A stretch of DNA of 64,000 nt from NCBI GenBank assembly GCA_965249225.1, contig CBDFLT010000009.1, forward strand, positions 744,001 through 808,000. The letters are read 5' to 3'. Under the pieces are notes generated by a model. That model saw only the letters and a program-made list of their open reading frames with translations, was not told the DNA's origin and did not search any database. Below are positions 15,469 to 24,100 of this stretch, piece after piece. Each line of letters begins with the position of its first letter. Within the stretch, counting starts at the first letter, position 1. This DNA comes from CBDFLT01 sp965249225. Lineage in GTDB: Bacteria; Chloroflexota; Dehalococcoidia; Lucifugimonadales; G963668185. The position numbers were made by a program, and so were the translations under genes.

Positions 15469-15717
15469 CTATTCGGTGACGCCCGCCTCGACCAGCGCCG
15501 CATCCAACTTGGCGGGACTGTATCCCACAACGCGCTGGTCGCCTATCACTGCGATGGGAGTTGTGCGGTAGCCCATTTCGATCAACGCTTTACGGCCGTC
15601 GAGGTCTGTAGAGATGTTGCGTTCGGTGAAGGCGACGCCCTTTCGTGAAAGATACACTTTCACCATGTGACACGGCCCTCAACCGTTTGAGGTATATACC
15701 GTTATGTCTTTACTCAC
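15469..15717 (-). CDS. Selenocysteine-containing glutaredoxin-like protein (UGPC active site)
   Basis: Reading one TGA (15679-15681) as selenocysteine gives an 82-residue glutaredoxin-fold protein from GTG 15717: DITVYTSNG-U13-GPC16, then VKVYLSRKGVAF, the cis-proline segment YRTTP (P54) and a C-terminal helix. Without the TGA the frame begins at ATG 15666 and lacks beta strand 1 and the active site. The U replaces the first, nucleophilic cysteine of the family's CxxC. A hairpin with a GU-containing loop lies 16-34 nt after the TGA. The gene starts 26 bp after the stop of the selenocysteine FTR-like gene. I see no strong ribosome site, so the start is less certain than the rest. Confidence 0.85.
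15645..15663 (-). promoter_or_regulatory. Candidate SECIS hairpin of the glutaredoxin-like gene
   Basis: Minus strand GTGAAAG-TGTAT-CTTTCAC: a perfect 7-bp stem with 5-nt loop, starting 16 nt after the TGA. The loop has GU at its second and third bases, the feature SelB needs in bacterial SECIS elements. Confidence 0.75.
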
Positions 15718-15743
15718 TGGTTTACACGCGTTTGCCGGAGTAG

Positions 15744-16187
15744 TTACGATCTTGAACCGGCCCGCTTGCCCGCTCCCTTCTTACGTTTAAGATTGTGCTC
15801 GCGCTTGCCACCGGTGTTATCGAACAGCCCCTCGCCGGGAGCCACCACCTCATCGATGGTCTGGCTGGCCTCCTCGCCGGCCTCGTACTTGCGAAGAAAC
15901 TCTTCGCTCACGAAGAACATTCAAATACAGAACCCGTCACGCTCGATGTCTTCGTGATGCCTCTCGCAGGGGCAGATCTTTTTGCGATCCTCCACGGGAT
16001 CGCCGCTTAGCGGCATTCAAGGACAGTAGCGATAGCCGTCCGCACGCTCGTTCTCGGCGAGACCCTCCTGAACGATCCTGACGACCTCGGCGTCCGGGAA
16101 AAATTCATACGGCCCGCGCTGGACATACTTGTCCGAGAACTGTATGGCCCTTTCGAGGGCTTCTTCCTCCGTCAACTCGCGCGCCAT
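15744..16187 (-). CDS. Ferredoxin-thioredoxin reductase catalytic chain homologue with two selenocysteines
   Basis: From ATG 16187 (AGGAG ribosome site) the frame runs 147 residues if two TGA codons (16017-16019 and 15921-15923) are read as Sec. The protein shows YRYC55-P-U57, then KKIC72-P-C74, then DGFC87-I-U89, matching the family pattern CPC, CPC, CxC. In plant and cyanobacterial FTR the first Cys of motif 1, both of motif 2 and the first of motif 3 bind the [4Fe-4S] cluster. The second of motifs 1 and 3 form the redox disulfide that attacks thioredoxin. The two Sec fall exactly on that redox pair. The N-terminal helix matches the family; the basic tail (KRKKGAGKRAGS) is extra. Likely a cytosolic reductase of the adjacent glutaredoxin-like protein. 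Confidence 0.88.
15891..15907 (-). promoter_or_regulatory. Candidate SECIS hairpin after the second TGA
   Basis: Minus strand GCGAAG-AGTTT-CTTCGC: a perfect 6-bp stem, starting 14 nt after the TGA, loop AGUUU with GU at positions 2-3. A competing 7-bp hairpin overlaps it slightly closer to the TGA. Confidence 0.7.
15984..16003 (-). promoter_or_regulatory. Candidate SECIS hairpin after the first TGA
   Basis: Minus strand GCGATCC-CGTGGA-GGATCGC: a perfect 7-bp stem starting 14 nt after the TGA, loop CGUGGA with GU at positions 2-3. Same geometry as the other two hairpins of this operon. Confidence 0.75.
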
Positions 16188-16212
16188 GCCGTCTCTCCTC
16201 AGCCTCCGTTAA

Positions 16213-16614
16213 TCACTGATTTGCCAGAGGTCCCACGCGCATCGACCTGTGTGCCTCACAGGACATATCATGGAATGACTGGGCCTTACCTTCTAATCTG
16301 CTTACCAGCTCGGGAAGGGCCTGGCGGACTTCGGCCGCCGTCTTTTCCCGGGCAACCTCCACACTCAGAAGCGCCGCGGTGCCGCAGTCGCAGCGGGCGG
16401 AGAAAAAGACCTTTCGGAATCCCGGATTGGCCGAGAGGTCCATCCCAAATCCCTTGAGAGGGGTCAGTCCAACGCTCTCAGGCACAGCCTCGGCTATCAT
16501 CGCCCGAAGGCCCTGGTCGGAGGGTACATCGTCCCGCGCCACACGCGCCTTGGTGTTGTCACCAGAGTTGTCGCCGTTTGAGATTCTCTTTGAGCGGGTC
16601 GCCCTTGATCCCAT
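16213..16614 (-). CDS. Hypothetical protein, first gene of the selenoprotein operon
   Basis: A 133-residue soluble protein, not recognised. The central part has CDCG (about residue 75) and a later lone Cys in SFHDMSCEAH. The ATG at 16614 follows AAGGAAG. The stop lies 25 bp before the FTR-like gene, so the three genes are probably one transcript. No in-frame TGA interrupts it. The cysteines hint at metal or redox function but nothing more can be said. Confidence 0.6.
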   Translation of the reverse strand: MGSRATRSKRISNGDNSGDNTKARVARDDVPSDQGLRAMIAEAVPESVGLTPLKGFGMDLSANPGFRKVFFSARCDCGTAALLSVEVAREKTAAEVRQALPELVSRLEGKAQSFHDMSCEAHRSMRVGPLANQ

Positions 16615-16653
16615 GCGGCCCGAGCTTCCTTATTTGTTTTCCGGTTGAATGAG

Positions 16654-16730
16654 TGGTGGGCGGTAATGGATTTGAACCAATGACCTCTGCGATGTCAACG
16701 CAGCGCTCTAAACCACTGAGCTAACCGCCC
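16654..16730 (-). tRNA. tRNA-Val(GAC)
   Basis: Cloverleaf on the minus strand: acceptor GGGCGGT/ACCGCCC, D-arm TAGCTCAGTGGTTTAGAGC, anticodon loop TTGACAT (GAC), T-loop GTTCAAATC, discriminator A and encoded CCA. It follows rpoC on the same strand. Confidence 0.95.
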
Positions 16731-16892
16731 CCGTGCCTTCGCCCTAGCGCATGAGGCTCTCGCTCATCGGAGATCCAGTTTAGCAAGGGCGTGAAGGGAG
16801 GGTCAAGGATATCGGACGGACCGTTACCCCATTTCGAAACGGCTTTCAAGGCTATTCCGCAAGGGTCGCGGACTAGCGTGTGGCTCCTATCC

Positions 16893-19800
16893 CTAGGTCG
16901 TGGGCACTTCCTCCATCGCACCTTCCACGTCCAGTGGCACCACCGGTTCGGGTGTGTCCGTTGGAAATGCCGCCGGCTCAGGATCAGGCTCGAGCTCGTT
17001 TATACCAAGCCGCTCCCGACCTTCCTTGGTAAGGTCAAACCGAGCGGGTATGAGCCTTCCGATGATGACGTTCTCCTTGAGGCCGCGCAAGTTGTCGACA
17101 TCGCCGCTGATGGCTGCCTCGGTGAGGACCCGTGTGGTCTCCTGGAAAGATGCCGCAGCAAGGAAGCTATCCATGCTGAGAGAAGCCCTGGTGATTCCGA
17201 GTAACACAGGGCTTGCGGTGGCGGGTTCCCCGCCCTCGGCCAAAACGCTGGAGTTGATCTCCTCATAATGTTGACGGTCCACCAGCTCCCCGGGAAGCAA
17301 GTTGGTGTCCCCTGGCGCGTCTATCCGCACCTTTCGCAGCATCTGAGCGATGATGACCTCGATGTGCTTGTTGTGGATCGACACACCTTGGGAGCGATAG
17401 ACCTTCTGGACCTCATTGATGAGGTAGGCCTGAACGACCTCACGGCCCTGTATTCTCAGAATCTGCTGCGGGCTCTTAGGCCCTGCGGAGAGAGCCTCAC
17501 CAGCCGTTACCCGCTCACCGTCATTGACTATGATGTGCGCTGCTGCAGGGATTAAGTACTCTCTTTGCTCCTCATCGGTCCAGGAAATCGTCAGGGTGCC
17601 TTTATCAAGATGTACGGTGCCCGACACCCGGGCGATAATATCCACAGATTGCAGTGAAGTGGGCTCTTCCTTGGTCTTCTTAGACTTGGCCGACTTGGTT
17701 TTGGCTTTGGTTTTGGCTTTGGCTTTCTTGGCCTCCGCCAACTTGGTGCCGATTGCCACCGCCTGGCCTTCCTTGACCGTCGGTTTATAACCAGCGGGCA
17801 GTGTATATTCGTCGGTGTAGTCTTCCCGGCTGACCACTGTGAGCGTGCGTCCTTCCGGCTCTTCACTGACTTCTACTGCTCCATCGATCTCCGAAAGCAC
17901 GGCCTCGCCCTTGGGAGCCCTGGCCTCGAACAACTCTTCCACCCTGGGGAGACCGCTGGTGATGTCGACCCCTGCTACACCGCCCGTGTGGAAAGTACGC
18001 ATCGTGAGCTGCGTTCCCGGTTCTCCGATACTCTGGGCCGCGATTATCCCCACAGCCTCGCCATGTATCACCTGTGTCAGAGTGGCTAGTGAGATGCCGT
18101 AGCACATTTTGCACACCCCGCGGAGCGCCTCGCAGACCAGAGGGGAGCGGACCATCACGGATGTCACTTTAGCGGCTCTGATTTTCTGGACAACCTCGTT
18201 GGTGATCTCTTCGCCGCGGTCAACCAAAATCTCGCCCGTGTCAGGGTCGGCGACCGGCGCCGCCAGGAATCGACACTTAACCTGCTCCTCGAATGGGGTC
18301 CTCAGCGACTCCTCATGGGCATCTTCAACCCACAGTCCGCCGACGGTACCGCAATCCTCCGCTACCACTGTGATCTCCTGGGCCACATCGATCAGGCGAC
18401 GGGTCAAGTAGCCGCTGTCGGCCGTTCTGAGCGCCGTATCAGCCAGACCTTTGCGAGCCCCGTGGGTAGATATAAAGTACTCCAGCACACTGAGTCCCTC
18501 GCGGAAGCTAGACTTGATAGGCCGGTCGATTATGCGCCCTTTGGGGTCGGACATTAGGCCACGCATACCCGCCATCTGCTTGATCTGGGCGATGTTTCCT
18601 TTGGCCCCTGAAGTGGCCATCAGATAGATGCCACCGTAGTCGCCCAGGTTTGATTCGATGACCCGAGACATCCTGTCGTTGGCTTCCGTCCAGGCATCGA
18701 CGGAGGCCTTATAGCGTTCATCCTCGGTTATTAGGCCGTCCAAGTACTGTTGCTGCAGCTGGTTAACCTTGCGCTCCGCCTTTTCGACGATTCCCTTTTT
18801 CTCCGGTGAGACCTCGATGTCGTTGATTGCAATGGTAATCCCGGACTTGGAGGCGTAGTGGAACCCAAGATTTTTGATGGCGTCCAGGACCTCGACGGTC
18901 CGCTCGTTGCCAAGCCGGCGGAAGCACTCTGCCGTTAAGTCTTTCAGCGCCGTTTTGTTCATCTCCTGGTTGCGGAACCCTAGCTCGGGAGGTAGCACCT
19001 CGTTGAACAAGATGCGGCCAACGGTGGTATCTAGAAGCTCTGTGTCATCACCGTGGCCATTGGAGGGCGAGGACTGCCGCACTTTGATGGGCTCCCGCAG
19101 GCCGATATGTCTCAGTTCGTAGGCAAGTCGGGCGTCCTCGAATCCGGCGAACGTTCGAACGTCACCCTCAGGTGTCGGCCTTGCTATGGTCATGTAGTAA
19201 CAGCCCAAGACCATGTCAAGGGTGGGGGCTACGATGGGATCTCCAGAGCTGGGGGACAGCATGTTATAGACGCTCATCATGAGACTTCGCGCCTCCTGCA
19301 CGGCTTCCCTGGAGAGCGGGATGTGGACTGCCATCTGGTCGCCGTCGAAGTCGGCGTTAAACGCCGTACAAACCAACGGGTGTACCTGGATGGCACTGCC
19401 CTCTATTAGTATCGGTTGGAACGCCTGGATGCCCAACCTGTGGAGAGTCGGCGCCCGATTTAGGAGGACCGGTCGGCCTTTGACCACCTCCTCCAGAATA
19501 TCCCATACCTCTGGCTTAGCCCTCTCAGCCAGTCGCTTAGCGCTCTTGATGTTGTGGGCATATCCCTTCATGACCAACCGGTTCATAACGAAGGGTTTGA
19601 ACAGCTCCAGGGCCATTCGCCGAGGCAGGCCGCACTGGTGGAGCATCAGATCAGGCCCCACGATGATCACGGAGCGGCCACTGTAGTCCACCCTCTTGCC
19701 CAGAAGGTTCTGGCGGAAACGGCCCTGCTTACCCCGCAACAGATCTGACAGGGACTTTAGCTTGTGGTTGTGACTGCCTGAAACGGCCCGCCCGCGCCGG

Positions 19801-20960
19801 CCGTTGTCGATAAGTGCGTCAACCGCCTCTTGCAACATGCGCTTTTCGTTGCGAACGATGATCTCAGGCGCTTGAAGCTCAATCAGCCTCTTGAGGCGGT
19901 TGTTGCGGTTGATGACTCTCCGATACAGGTCGTTCAGGTCGCTGGTAGCGAACCTGCCGCCATCAAGCTGTACCATAGGCCTAAGCTCAGGGGGCAGAAC
20001 CGGCAAGATGGTCAGGACCATCCAATCAGGCTTGTTCCCGCTCTTCCGGGTAGCCTCGATTACACGCAGGGTCTTGATGGCCTTCTTGCGACGCTGGCCG
20101 GTGGTGGACCTCACGTCCTCCTGAAGAATTTCCCGGTACTCTTCTAAGTCCTTATTTTTGAGGACCTCCAGCACGGCCTCGGCACCCATGCCCGCGCTGA
20201 ATATCTCTGCGTGGTGTTCCTTAAGCGCCCTATAGCGACTCTCGGTCAAGAGCTGACCAACGCGCAGGCCCTCCAGCGCCTCGATCTGGGCTATGGTGTC
20301 TCTTTCCCATGCGGCCTTGTCGTGCTCGGGCTGGTCCTCTTCCTCGCCCGTCTCATCCCGATCGTCGTCCTGGGATTTCTCGGCGGACTGTTTTGCCGTC
20401 TTGTCCTCGTCCTTTTCGGACTCGTCGTCCACCTCATCGGCGCTCTTGGCTATCTCCCCTTCTCCCTCCTCCGACCCCTGGGCGCTGTCTTCCAGCTGTC
20501 GCTGAAGGCGCTCGATGACGGCCAACCGAAGGGTATCGTCGATCTCCGTCACCAGATACTGAGCGAAGTACAGGACCCGCTCCAAGTTTCTGGGCGACAG
20601 GTCGAGCAGCAGCCCAAGCCGGCTGGGGGTGCCCTTGGAGAACCATATGTGCGCCACGGGCGCGGCCAGGGTTATGTGGCCCATCCGTTCGCGCCGGACC
20701 TTGGAGCGCGCTACCTCCACACCGCACCGGTCACAGATGACGCCCTTGTAGCGGATCTTCTTATACTTACCGCAGTAACACTCCCAATCCTTAGTGGGGC
20801 CAAAAATGCGCTCGCAGAACAGTCCATCCTTCTCTGGGCGTAGCGTGCGGTAGTTAATTGTCTCCGGTTTGGTGACCTCGCCGTAAGACCATATTTTGAT
20901 CTGCTCTGGAGAGGCCAGGGAGATGCGGATTGCATTAAAGTCGTTGCCGGCCTGGACCAT
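16893..20960 (-). CDS. rpoC: DNA-directed RNA polymerase subunit beta'
   Basis: A 1355-residue catalytic subunit. The N-terminal zinc site (CYCGKYKKIRYKGVICDRCG) is at about 61-80, the metal-binding NADFDGDQMAVH lies in the centre, and the bridge helix and trigger loop region (GGVAGVDITSGLPRVEELFEARAPK) follow. Two lineage-specific low-complexity inserts stand out: an acidic one at about 165-215 and a Lys/Ala/Thr-rich one near 1110-1135. It is downstream of rpoB in the usual order, 218 bp apart, and is followed by tRNA-Val. Confidence 0.98.
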   Translation of the reverse strand: MVQAGNDFNAIRISLASPEQIKIWSYGEVTKPETINYRTLRPEKDGLFCERIFGPTKDWECYCGKYKKIRYKGVICDRCGVEVARSKVRRERMGHITLAAPVAHIWFSKGTPSRLGLLLDLSPRNLERVLYFAQYLVTEIDDTLRLAVIERLQRQLEDSAQGSEEGEGEIAKSADEVDDESEKDEDKTAKQSAEKSQDDDRDETGEEEDQPEHDKAAWERDTIAQIEALEGLRVGQLLTESRYRALKEHHAEIFSAGMGAEAVLEVLKNKDLEEYREILQEDVRSTTGQRRKKAIKTLRVIEATRKSGNKPDWMVLTILPVLPPELRPMVQLDGGRFATSDLNDLYRRVINRNNRLKRLIELQAPEIIVRNEKRMLQEAVDALIDNGRRGRAVSGSHNHKLKSLSDLLRGKQGRFRQNLLGKRVDYSGRSVIIVGPDLMLHQCGLPRRMALELFKPFVMNRLVMKGYAHNIKSAKRLAERAKPEVWDILEEVVKGRPVLLNRAPTLHRLGIQAFQPILIEGSAIQVHPLVCTAFNADFDGDQMAVHIPLSREAVQEARSLMMSVYNMLSPSSGDPIVAPTLDMVLGCYYMTIARPTPEGDVRTFAGFEDARLAYELRHIGLREPIKVRQSSPSNGHGDDTELLDTTVGRILFNEVLPPELGFRNQEMNKTALKDLTAECFRRLGNERTVEVLDAIKNLGFHYASKSGITIAINDIEVSPEKKGIVEKAERKVNQLQQQYLDGLITEDERYKASVDAWTEANDRMSRVIESNLGDYGGIYLMATSGAKGNIAQIKQMAGMRGLMSDPKGRIIDRPIKSSFREGLSVLEYFISTHGARKGLADTALRTADSGYLTRRLIDVAQEITVVAEDCGTVGGLWVEDAHEESLRTPFEEQVKCRFLAAPVADPDTGEILVDRGEEITNEVVQKIRAAKVTSVMVRSPLVCEALRGVCKMCYGISLATLTQVIHGEAVGIIAAQSIGEPGTQLTMRTFHTGGVAGVDITSGLPRVEELFEARAPKGEAVLSEIDGAVEVSEEPEGRTLTVVSREDYTDEYTLPAGYKPTVKEGQAVAIGTKLAEAKKAKAKTKAKTKSAKSKKTKEEPTSLQSVDIIARVSGTVHLDKGTLTISWTDEEQREYLIPAAAHIIVNDGERVTAGEALSAGPKSPQQILRIQGREVVQAYLINEVQKVYRSQGVSIHNKHIEVIIAQMLRKVRIDAPGDTNLLPGELVDRQHYEEINSSVLAEGGEPATASPVLLGITRASLSMDSFLAAASFQETTRVLTEAAISGDVDNLRGLKENVIIGRLIPARFDLTKEGRERLGINELEPDPEPAAFPTDTPEPVVPLDVEGAMEEVPTT

Positions 20961-21008
20961 ATATGTTGACTCCTTCGCGCTTTCCCTCGGTACTCGATTA
21001 CTCAGAAT

Positions 21009-21147
21009 CTGGTATCTACGATCCGAGCCCTATAATCCGAACCCCGCAGACACCGCGCCACCGATAGACGCAGAGAATTTACCCGCCAAGGGGGTCTTTG
21101 CAGAATTTCGGTGCCCGGAGCGCGGGCACAACACGCGTAGATACCAG
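21009..21147. repeat. Inverted repeat pair in the rpoB-rpoC intergenic region
   Basis: CTGGTATCTACG at 21009-21020 and its exact complement at 21136-21147 enclose 115 bp that include a second hairpin (GTGCCCG/CGGGCAC, 21110-21128). Either a structured leader between rpoB and rpoC or a small MITE-like insertion; no clear target duplication. Confidence 0.5.
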
Positions 21148-21178
21148 GGACTCAACCTCCGGCCGACCTCAGAACAAC

Positions 21179-24100
21179 CTAGTCGTCGTTGCTGGCCGCT
21201 TCCGATGCCGGAAGCCTCTGTTCGGAATCGTCCTTCTCGTCGCCGTGGGGCGTCTTCTCCGCAACGGACTCTTCGTCCGATTCACCGGAGGCGGAGGCCG
21301 TAATGGGAACTTCACCATCACGCTCGTCGTCCTCCAGTATCTCAAGACTGGGCATATTCTCCATTTGAGGTTCATCATCCACGATGTCGTCCACTGGCGG
21401 CTTGGACAAGGCCAACTGGTCCGGCTGCTCACGCAGGAGTTCCACGGATAGGCCGAGACTCTGCAACTCTTTCAGCAGGACGTGGAACGACTCGGGCACG
21501 CCTGGCTGGATGACGTCATCTCCCTTGACGATCGCCTCGTAGGTCTTCACTCGACCCACGACATCGTCGGATTTGACTGTGAGCATCTCTTGGAGGTTAT
21601 GGGCGGCGCTGTACGCCTCCATGGCCCATACCTCCATCTCACCGAAGCGCTGGCCACCGAACTGAGACTTACCACCAAGCGGCTGTTGTGTGATCAGCGA
21701 ATAGGGCCCTGTCGAGCGAGCATGGATCTTGTCCTCTACAAGGTGAATAAGCTTCATCATGTAGATATAGCCCACGGTTATGGGCTGATCGAAAGGCTCG
21801 CCGGTCCGTCCGTCGCGAAGGATAGCCTTCCCTAGAATGGGCGCGGCCACCTGCTCCTCCCGATTAAGCCGAAGGGCTTCGCGGTGCATGTCCTCAAGGC
21901 TCATGCCGGAGATGTCCTGCCCGGCTTCCTCCCTCAACCAAATCTCGAGGCAGGCCTTGCGGGCCTCGTCGGGATATCTGTCGGCGAAGACTTTGTCAAA
22001 GTCAAAACCCCTCTCCTTAAGCCACCCACGGGTGATCTCGAGGTGGATTCGGGACATCCGATCGCCGTCGAGAGGCCTGCGGTCAACGGCACCAGATTTT
22101 TCAATGATCCAGGACTGGGAGAGGGCAGCCTCGATGGCCTGGTCCGGCGCACCGTCGAACACGGGTGAAATCGCCCTGAAGCCCATCTCATGAGCAGCCC
22201 AACCCAGATGGGTTTCCAGCACCTGCCCCAGGTTCATACGAGACGGCACCCCTATGGGGTTCAATATTAGGTCGACGGGGGTCCCGTCGGGCAGGAAGGG
22301 CATGTCCTCCACAGGGGGTATCCGGGAGATCACGCCCTTGTTCCCGTGGCGCCCAGCCATCTTATCTCCCTCGGAGACTTTGCGAGTCTGGGCCACCCAA
22401 AGGCGTACCAGCTTGTTGACACCGGGGGCGAGCTCGTCGTTGTTTGCCCGGCTCAGGACCTTGACGTCAATTACCGTGCCCCGTTGTCCATGTGGGACGC
22501 GGAGCGAGGTGTCCTTAACGTCCCGGGCCTTTTCGCCGAAGATAGCGCGCAGCAGTTTTTCCTCGGCGCTGAGCTCCGTCTCACCCTTAGGCGTGATCTT
22601 GCCTACCAGGATGTCGCCCGGGTCGATCTCGGCGCCTATTCGGATTATGCCGTCTTCGTCCAGGTTGCGGAGACTCTCTTCTCCCACGTTGGGTATGTCC
22701 CGCGTAATCTCTTCGGGGCCGAGCTTGGTATCCCTCGCCTCCAGCTCATGTTTCTCGATATGTATGGAGGTGAACTTATCCTCCTTGACCAGCCGCTGAC
22801 TGATAATTATGGCGTCCTCGAAGTTGTAGCCCTCCCAACTCATGAAGGCCACGAGGACGTTCTGACCCAGGGCGAGCTCGCCCTGGGCGGTGGAGGAGCT
22901 GTCGGCCAAGATCTGCCCCGCCACGACTTGGTCACCCTTGGAGATGATGGGCCTTTGGTTGATGCATGTGCCCTGGTTGCTCCTGAGGAACTTCTTCAGC
23001 GAAGATACCTTCTCTTCTCCATCGGCTTCCGTGACGACGATCTGCTCTCCTGTAACCTGGGTGACGATTCCATCAGCCTGAGACAGCACCACCTGGCCGC
23101 TGTCACTCGCCACTCGTCCCTCCATGCCTGTGCCCACTAGTGGAGGCTGAGGCTTGAGAAGCGGCACCGCCTGACGCTGCATGTTGGAGCCCATAAGAGC
23201 CCGGTTGGCGTCGTCGTGCTCAAGGAATGGGATGAGGGAGGTCGACACGCTGACCAGTTGCATGGGGGAAACATCGGTGTAGTCCACATTTTCGGGGGGC
23301 TCCATGAAAACCCCTTCACCAAAGCGCGTTTCGACCCTACTGTCTACGAACTGGCCCAGCTTATCAAGCGACGAGTTGGACTGAGCAACATGGACCGTTT
23401 CCTCCTCATCGGCGGACAGATACACGATGTCGTCGGGGCCCGATGATACGAAGGGTTTTACTGAAATCTTCTGCTTTTTAAGCTCTGCAATTTTCTCAAT
23501 TACCGCCTTGGATACCACGGCGCCCGCCTTCAAAATGGTCTTGCCTTTCGAGTCAACCACCGCTCCCCTCACCCTGCGGCCTAGCAGGTTTGAGTCCGTG
23601 TTAAGAACATCCTTATAGACTCTCCTATAAGGAGTCTCGATGAACCCGAACTCGTCGGTCCTGGCGTATGTGGCCAGCGAGCCAAGAAGGCCGATGTTGG
23701 GGCCCTCAGGGGTCTCGATTGGGCAAATTCGGCCGTAGTGAGAGTGGTGGACATCGCGGACATCGAAACCGGCTCGTTCCCTGGACAAGCCACCAGGGCC
23801 AAGGGCCGACAGACGGCGCTTATGCGTCAGCTCCGCCAGCGGGTTAGTCTGGTCCATAAACTGAGATAGCTGGGAGCCCCCAAAAAACTCCTTCACGGCC
23901 GCAACCACCGGACGGATGTTTACGAGTGCGGCGGGTGTGGTCGTAGCCGGGTCCATCTGCGTGGTCATACGTTCCTTGATGACCCGCTCCATGCGAAGCA
24001 GTCCGACCCTAATCTGGTTCTGGATTAGCTCGCCCACGGCGCGGACGCGGCGATTGCCCAGATGGTCGATGTCGTCGGGCCCCATCGCACCGTTGTTGAT

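Noticed and set aside
15469..16187. General reassignment of TGA to an amino acid
   Set aside because: Many genes in the window (clpX, tig and others) end in TGA, so TGA is a normal stop here and the three in-frame cases are specific.
17591..17866. Lys/Pro-rich frame on the rpoC strand
   Set aside because: Out-of-frame reading of the lysine-rich insert of RpoC.
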